64,000 nucleotides of DNA from the NCBI GenBank assembly GCA_028716365.1, contig JAQUPZ010000007.1, positions 248,001-312,000 of the forward strand. The letters run 5' to 3'. Shown piece by piece: positions 62,101 through 64,000 of this stretch. A program made the translations under genes and the position numbers. The notes under the pieces are model-generated. The model saw only the letters and a list, made by a program, of their open reading frames with translations, was not told where the DNA came from and ran no database searches. Each line of letters begins with the position of its first letter. Position 1 is the first letter of the stretch. Source of the stretch: Kiritimatiellia bacterium (GTDB lineage Bacteria > Verrucomicrobiota > Kiritimatiellia > UBA8416 > YA12-FULL-48-11).

Positions 62101-62529
62101 CCGGGTGGATATATATATGATCTGACTATAGGGAAAAACGTTCCGGCGGTTGTAAAAGACGGAAAATTGCAGATTGAACGTCACTTTGGACCAGGTGACG
62201 GTACGGTATTCATGATAACTGAGCGTGCAATTTCGGAAATCAAGTTGAAGATACCACGTAAAGTAAAACTCGGGAAATCGGCCGGTATCAGGATTACAGT
62301 GGTGGATAAGGATAATAAACCTATCGATGCAGTTATACCGGTACAGTTGGATGTATGTGATGCTGGAGGCAAGCCGGCTGAGTTCAGTGGTTTTTATGGC
62401 GCCAAAGACGGTCGTGTCGATGTGACGCTTGATTTGGCTGCTAACGATTCTCCGGGTGAATGGCGTATCAAGGTCAGGGAGCTTGCTTCGGGAAAGACAG
62501 CCGAACAAACTTTAAATGTAATGAAATAG
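59200..62529 (+). CDS. Secreted LamG + GH42-like glycoside hydrolase
   Basis: LamG (MTPAGAFTLEMWIKPKPEF, VWHHIAFTYDGTGDGRFFCDGESIGGG); GH42 trimerisation/GATase-like region (RGLDGLKVLVMPDCDVLPRSVAEKVKKFQQSGGLVIADEFLTP). Start among 59131/59200/59212 uncertain. Confidence 0.65.
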   Translation: MEANMSMDIFFCGRKLSCVILISCMVFSGGQAQEQELQPWQKPYSGVEATGESVLGLWQFSPGTETVDASGKGHDLKLRGTGIFNKDGHFGSCLETFASVNGDKATGAEVANSTGMTPAGAFTLEMWIKPKPEFEEYTKGVWLLDKMYVNYKHTSPNMEYMRDYALLLNQPVKGERTLLVYLGFKDDMVSYTSRPVRFAPDVWHHIAFTYDGTGDGRFFCDGESIGGGNYPGRKAVVPGTRSIVIGDRIGSSYGGFPGFISQVRICNRALKFYSGMIGLSASGRTSFIRMEKNGRAEWTVASNMGSPLVGATLVVDIAGVGVQRLPIHTVEAGTELKLNSIIDTRGRPGQYTMNGRIEGADGKVFASQVTVPLTIVPRPLPFRMPVVMWGGPDIRDEKVFRVVKHIGFTHSLNSPHVDQERIWNTGEPNEAESDASYKQLLDYALANDYGIAANPGPARWIGQTKKEFLRVDRSGKPYTDKHVEVNPCGLYPGAIDFCYNVGASIARNYGAYPGLQAALIHSEVRDSSQLCFHECDRAAFRAYAGFDIPDQVNSKHGVNYKGISDFPADHIIPDNYPLLTYYRWFWKQGDGWNQIHSAVHRGLKSTGRTDIWTWFDPAVRVPSVYGSGGEVDMVSQWTYSYPDPIRIGLATDELFTMAGGSKTPQKVMKMTQIIWYRTQTAPKPKPGEEGKAPKSSWQDTVPEADFLTIAPDHLRVAFWSMISRPVRGIMYHGWQSLVDTGAKKGYCFTHPETQEVLAQLTRDVVKPLGPTLLQVPDRKSDIGYLESFASQMFAGKGSWGWSGDDMYLVMQYAQLQPRILYEETVVERGLDGLKVLVMPDCDVLPRSVAEKVKKFQQSGGLVIADEFLTPAIVPDIRLAKYKRVGKADVDKAAIQAKAAELRKELDPFYRRASDSSNIDVITRVRRYDTTDYLFAVNDLRQYGNYVGQWRLVMEKGLSTSSLLLLDRPGGYIYDLTIGKNVPAVVKDGKLQIERHFGPGDGTVFMITERAISEIKLKIPRKVKLGKSAGIRITVVDKDNKPIDAVIPVQLDVCDAGGKPAEFSGFYGAKDGRVDVTLDLAANDSPGEWRIKVRELASGKTAEQTLNVMK

Positions 62530-62556
62530 GCTGTTTGCGATTACAGGAATTGATTT

Positions 62557-63309
62557 ATGAATCCTGATCGAATGCAAAAGCAATTTTTCCGGAGGCTGGG
62601 TGATGCCGGGATGGTTTGTAGATTATTTGAGACTCTTCCGGATGTTTATTTTTTTGTCAAAAACAGCAAAGGACAGATAGTTGCTGCAAATGCAAACTTT
62701 GCGAAAAGAATGGGTGGTAAAGAGGAACGAGATATCATAGGGAAAACAGGTTTTGACCTTTGCCCGGAGGAACTTGCCAGGAAGTATGAAGCGGATGACC
62801 AGCAGGTCATGCAGACGGGCAAGGCTTTGATAAACCGTATAGAGTTGAACCAGGACAGCGATGGTTCTGTTGACTGGCTGGTTACGAATAAGATTCCTTT
62901 ATACGGTAAGAACGGCAAGACTATTGGGATTGCCGGAGTGGCAAGGAATGTAAAAGAAGCTGATATTTTTTTTCAGCCTTATGACCGGTTGGCAAAGGTG
63001 ATTCAACTAATTTCAAAAGAGTTCAACAGGAATATCAATGTTGCTGAACTGGCGGCTATGGTGCATATGTCGCTGAGTCAGTTTGAGCGGAAATTCCGAA
63101 AAGTATTCAGAATGTCACCTCGTCAATACATCATGAATACCAGAATAAATAATGCTTGCGTTAAAATGGGTGACAGTAGCAAGAGTCTCACTGAAATTGC
63201 CTTGGAGGTGGGTTTCTACGATCATAGTGCATTTACCAAGCAGTTTGTCGGATATATGGGCATGACACCCAAGGCTTACAGAAAGAAATTCATGCCGTCT
63301 TCGGAATGA
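62557..63309 (+). CDS. PAS domain + AraC-type HTH regulator
   Basis: DVYFFVKNSKGQIVAANANFAKRMGGKEERDIIGKTGFDLCPEELA (PAS); INVAELAAMVHMSLSQFERKFRKVFRMSPRQYIMNTRIN...LTEIALEVGFYDHSAFTKQFVGYMGMTPKAYRKKF. Confidence 0.93.
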   Translation: MNPDRMQKQFFRRLGDAGMVCRLFETLPDVYFFVKNSKGQIVAANANFAKRMGGKEERDIIGKTGFDLCPEELARKYEADDQQVMQTGKALINRIELNQDSDGSVDWLVTNKIPLYGKNGKTIGIAGVARNVKEADIFFQPYDRLAKVIQLISKEFNRNINVAELAAMVHMSLSQFERKFRKVFRMSPRQYIMNTRINNACVKMGDSSKSLTEIALEVGFYDHSAFTKQFVGYMGMTPKAYRKKFMPSSE

Positions 63310-63318
63310 GAATTTTGT

Positions 63319-64000
63319 TCATCGTTGATTTCCATGATTCGCCACTTCCTGGAAGAGTTTCAGGGTCTTATCGACGGTTGTTCTTATATTGAAAACTGTG
63401 GTGATTCTATTTCGCGCATTTTCTCCCATATCATGTAGTTTATCAGGATGATCTGCCAAATAAGATATTGCTTTGGCTAGAGCCTGCGGGTCGCCGGGCG
63501 GAATAACCAAGCCGCTTTCATTATTTATTACCAACTCCGGCATACCTCCAACGTCAGTTACGATCGCTGGTACTCCCTGGGCCATTGCTTCAATTACGGA
63601 TCTTGGCAGACCCTCCCGGGCGACTGACGGCATGATAAAGACATTACAGGTTCCTGCGATTGCGGCTGCATCGTTGCGAATACCGGTGAAGTGAATCCGT
63701 TTGGAAATTGCCGGAGATGAGGCCAGCTGTGTTATCCTTGGATCTTTGACCTCTCCCACAAGAAGAAAATGGAAATCACGATTCGCAGGCAGGTGTTGAA
63801 CTGATTTTAAAAGGACATCAACACCTTTAACCGGACGCATGCTACCGGTAAAGCAGATGGTAAAGGCATTCTGTGGAATCCCGAAATTCGAGAGAGCGGG
63901 CGGCTTCATGACTGAATACCATGCTGGGTCATGTCCCTTGTAAATAGTTATAAGCCGTGATGACGGGATATTCAGCGAGAGTAAATATTTTCGGACGGCT
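63319..64000 (-). CDS. Glycosyltransferase family 4-like, 5' truncated by window edge
   Basis: ICFTGSMRPVKGVDVLLKSVQHL...VFIMPSVAREGLPRSVIEAMAQGVPAIVTDVGGMPELVINNESGLVIPPGD; minus frame stays open to the edge (VRKYLLSLNIPSSRLITIYKGHDPAWYSV upstream of the listed M). Confidence 0.88.
   Translation of the reverse strand, partial: AVRKYLLSLNIPSSRLITIYKGHDPAWYSVMKPPALSNFGIPQNAFTICFTGSMRPVKGVDVLLKSVQHLPANRDFHFLLVGEVKDPRITQLASSPAISKRIHFTGIRNDAAAIAGTCNVFIMPSVAREGLPRSVIEAMAQGVPAIVTDVGGMPELVINNESGLVIPPGDPQALAKAISYLADHPDKLHDMGENARNRITTVFNIRTTVDKTLKLFQEVANHGNQR

Overview
The window is a gene-dense bacterial chromosome segment. Its style (many secreted carbohydrate-active proteins, Gfo/Idh/MocA oxidoreductases, UroD-like proteins, LamG/LTD/CotH/PQQ proteins) fits a PVC-type bacterium such as Kiritimatiellota, Lentisphaerae or Verrucomicrobia; that lineage is inferred, not proven. 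Blocks in order: (1) a truncated LamG protein, then a COG2984/4120/1101-like ABC transporter operon with an extra STAS-domain gene; (2) an initiator tRNA-fMet, nadA, uvrB and a PHP phosphatase; (3) the most interesting block, a sigma54 activator gene divergent from a tightly overlapping ~16 kb gene cluster (11.8-27.6 kb) headed by a good -24/-12 sigma54 promoter, with a perfect 9-3-9 palindrome ~85 bp upstream of it. This cluster encodes a methyltransferase, a 31-aa mini-ORF, a radical SAM/SPASM-like protein, an MFS-PlsC-acyl-AMP ligase fusion, a WPL/PLYY-repeat lipoprotein, PlsY, a GNAT-aminotransferase fusion, a CPBP-like protein with an altered catalytic motif, an alpha/beta hydrolase, DUF2339 and DUF3999. 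I interpret it as a sigma54-controlled envelope/lipid modification system of unknown product; (4) 27.6-63.3 kb, an accessory carbohydrate-utilisation region with GH2, GH42-like, PQQ, CotH/LTD and PIG-L proteins, UroD-like and Tat-secreted isomerase-like paralogues, and AraC/IclR regulators, in which a long promoter-like motif (GCCGTTGACAC-N13-GTGCCAGAATT) recurs three times; (5) the 5'-truncated end of a glycosyltransferase. I saw no CRISPR array, transposase, rRNA or prophage. All calls come from reading translations and motifs; no database search was run.
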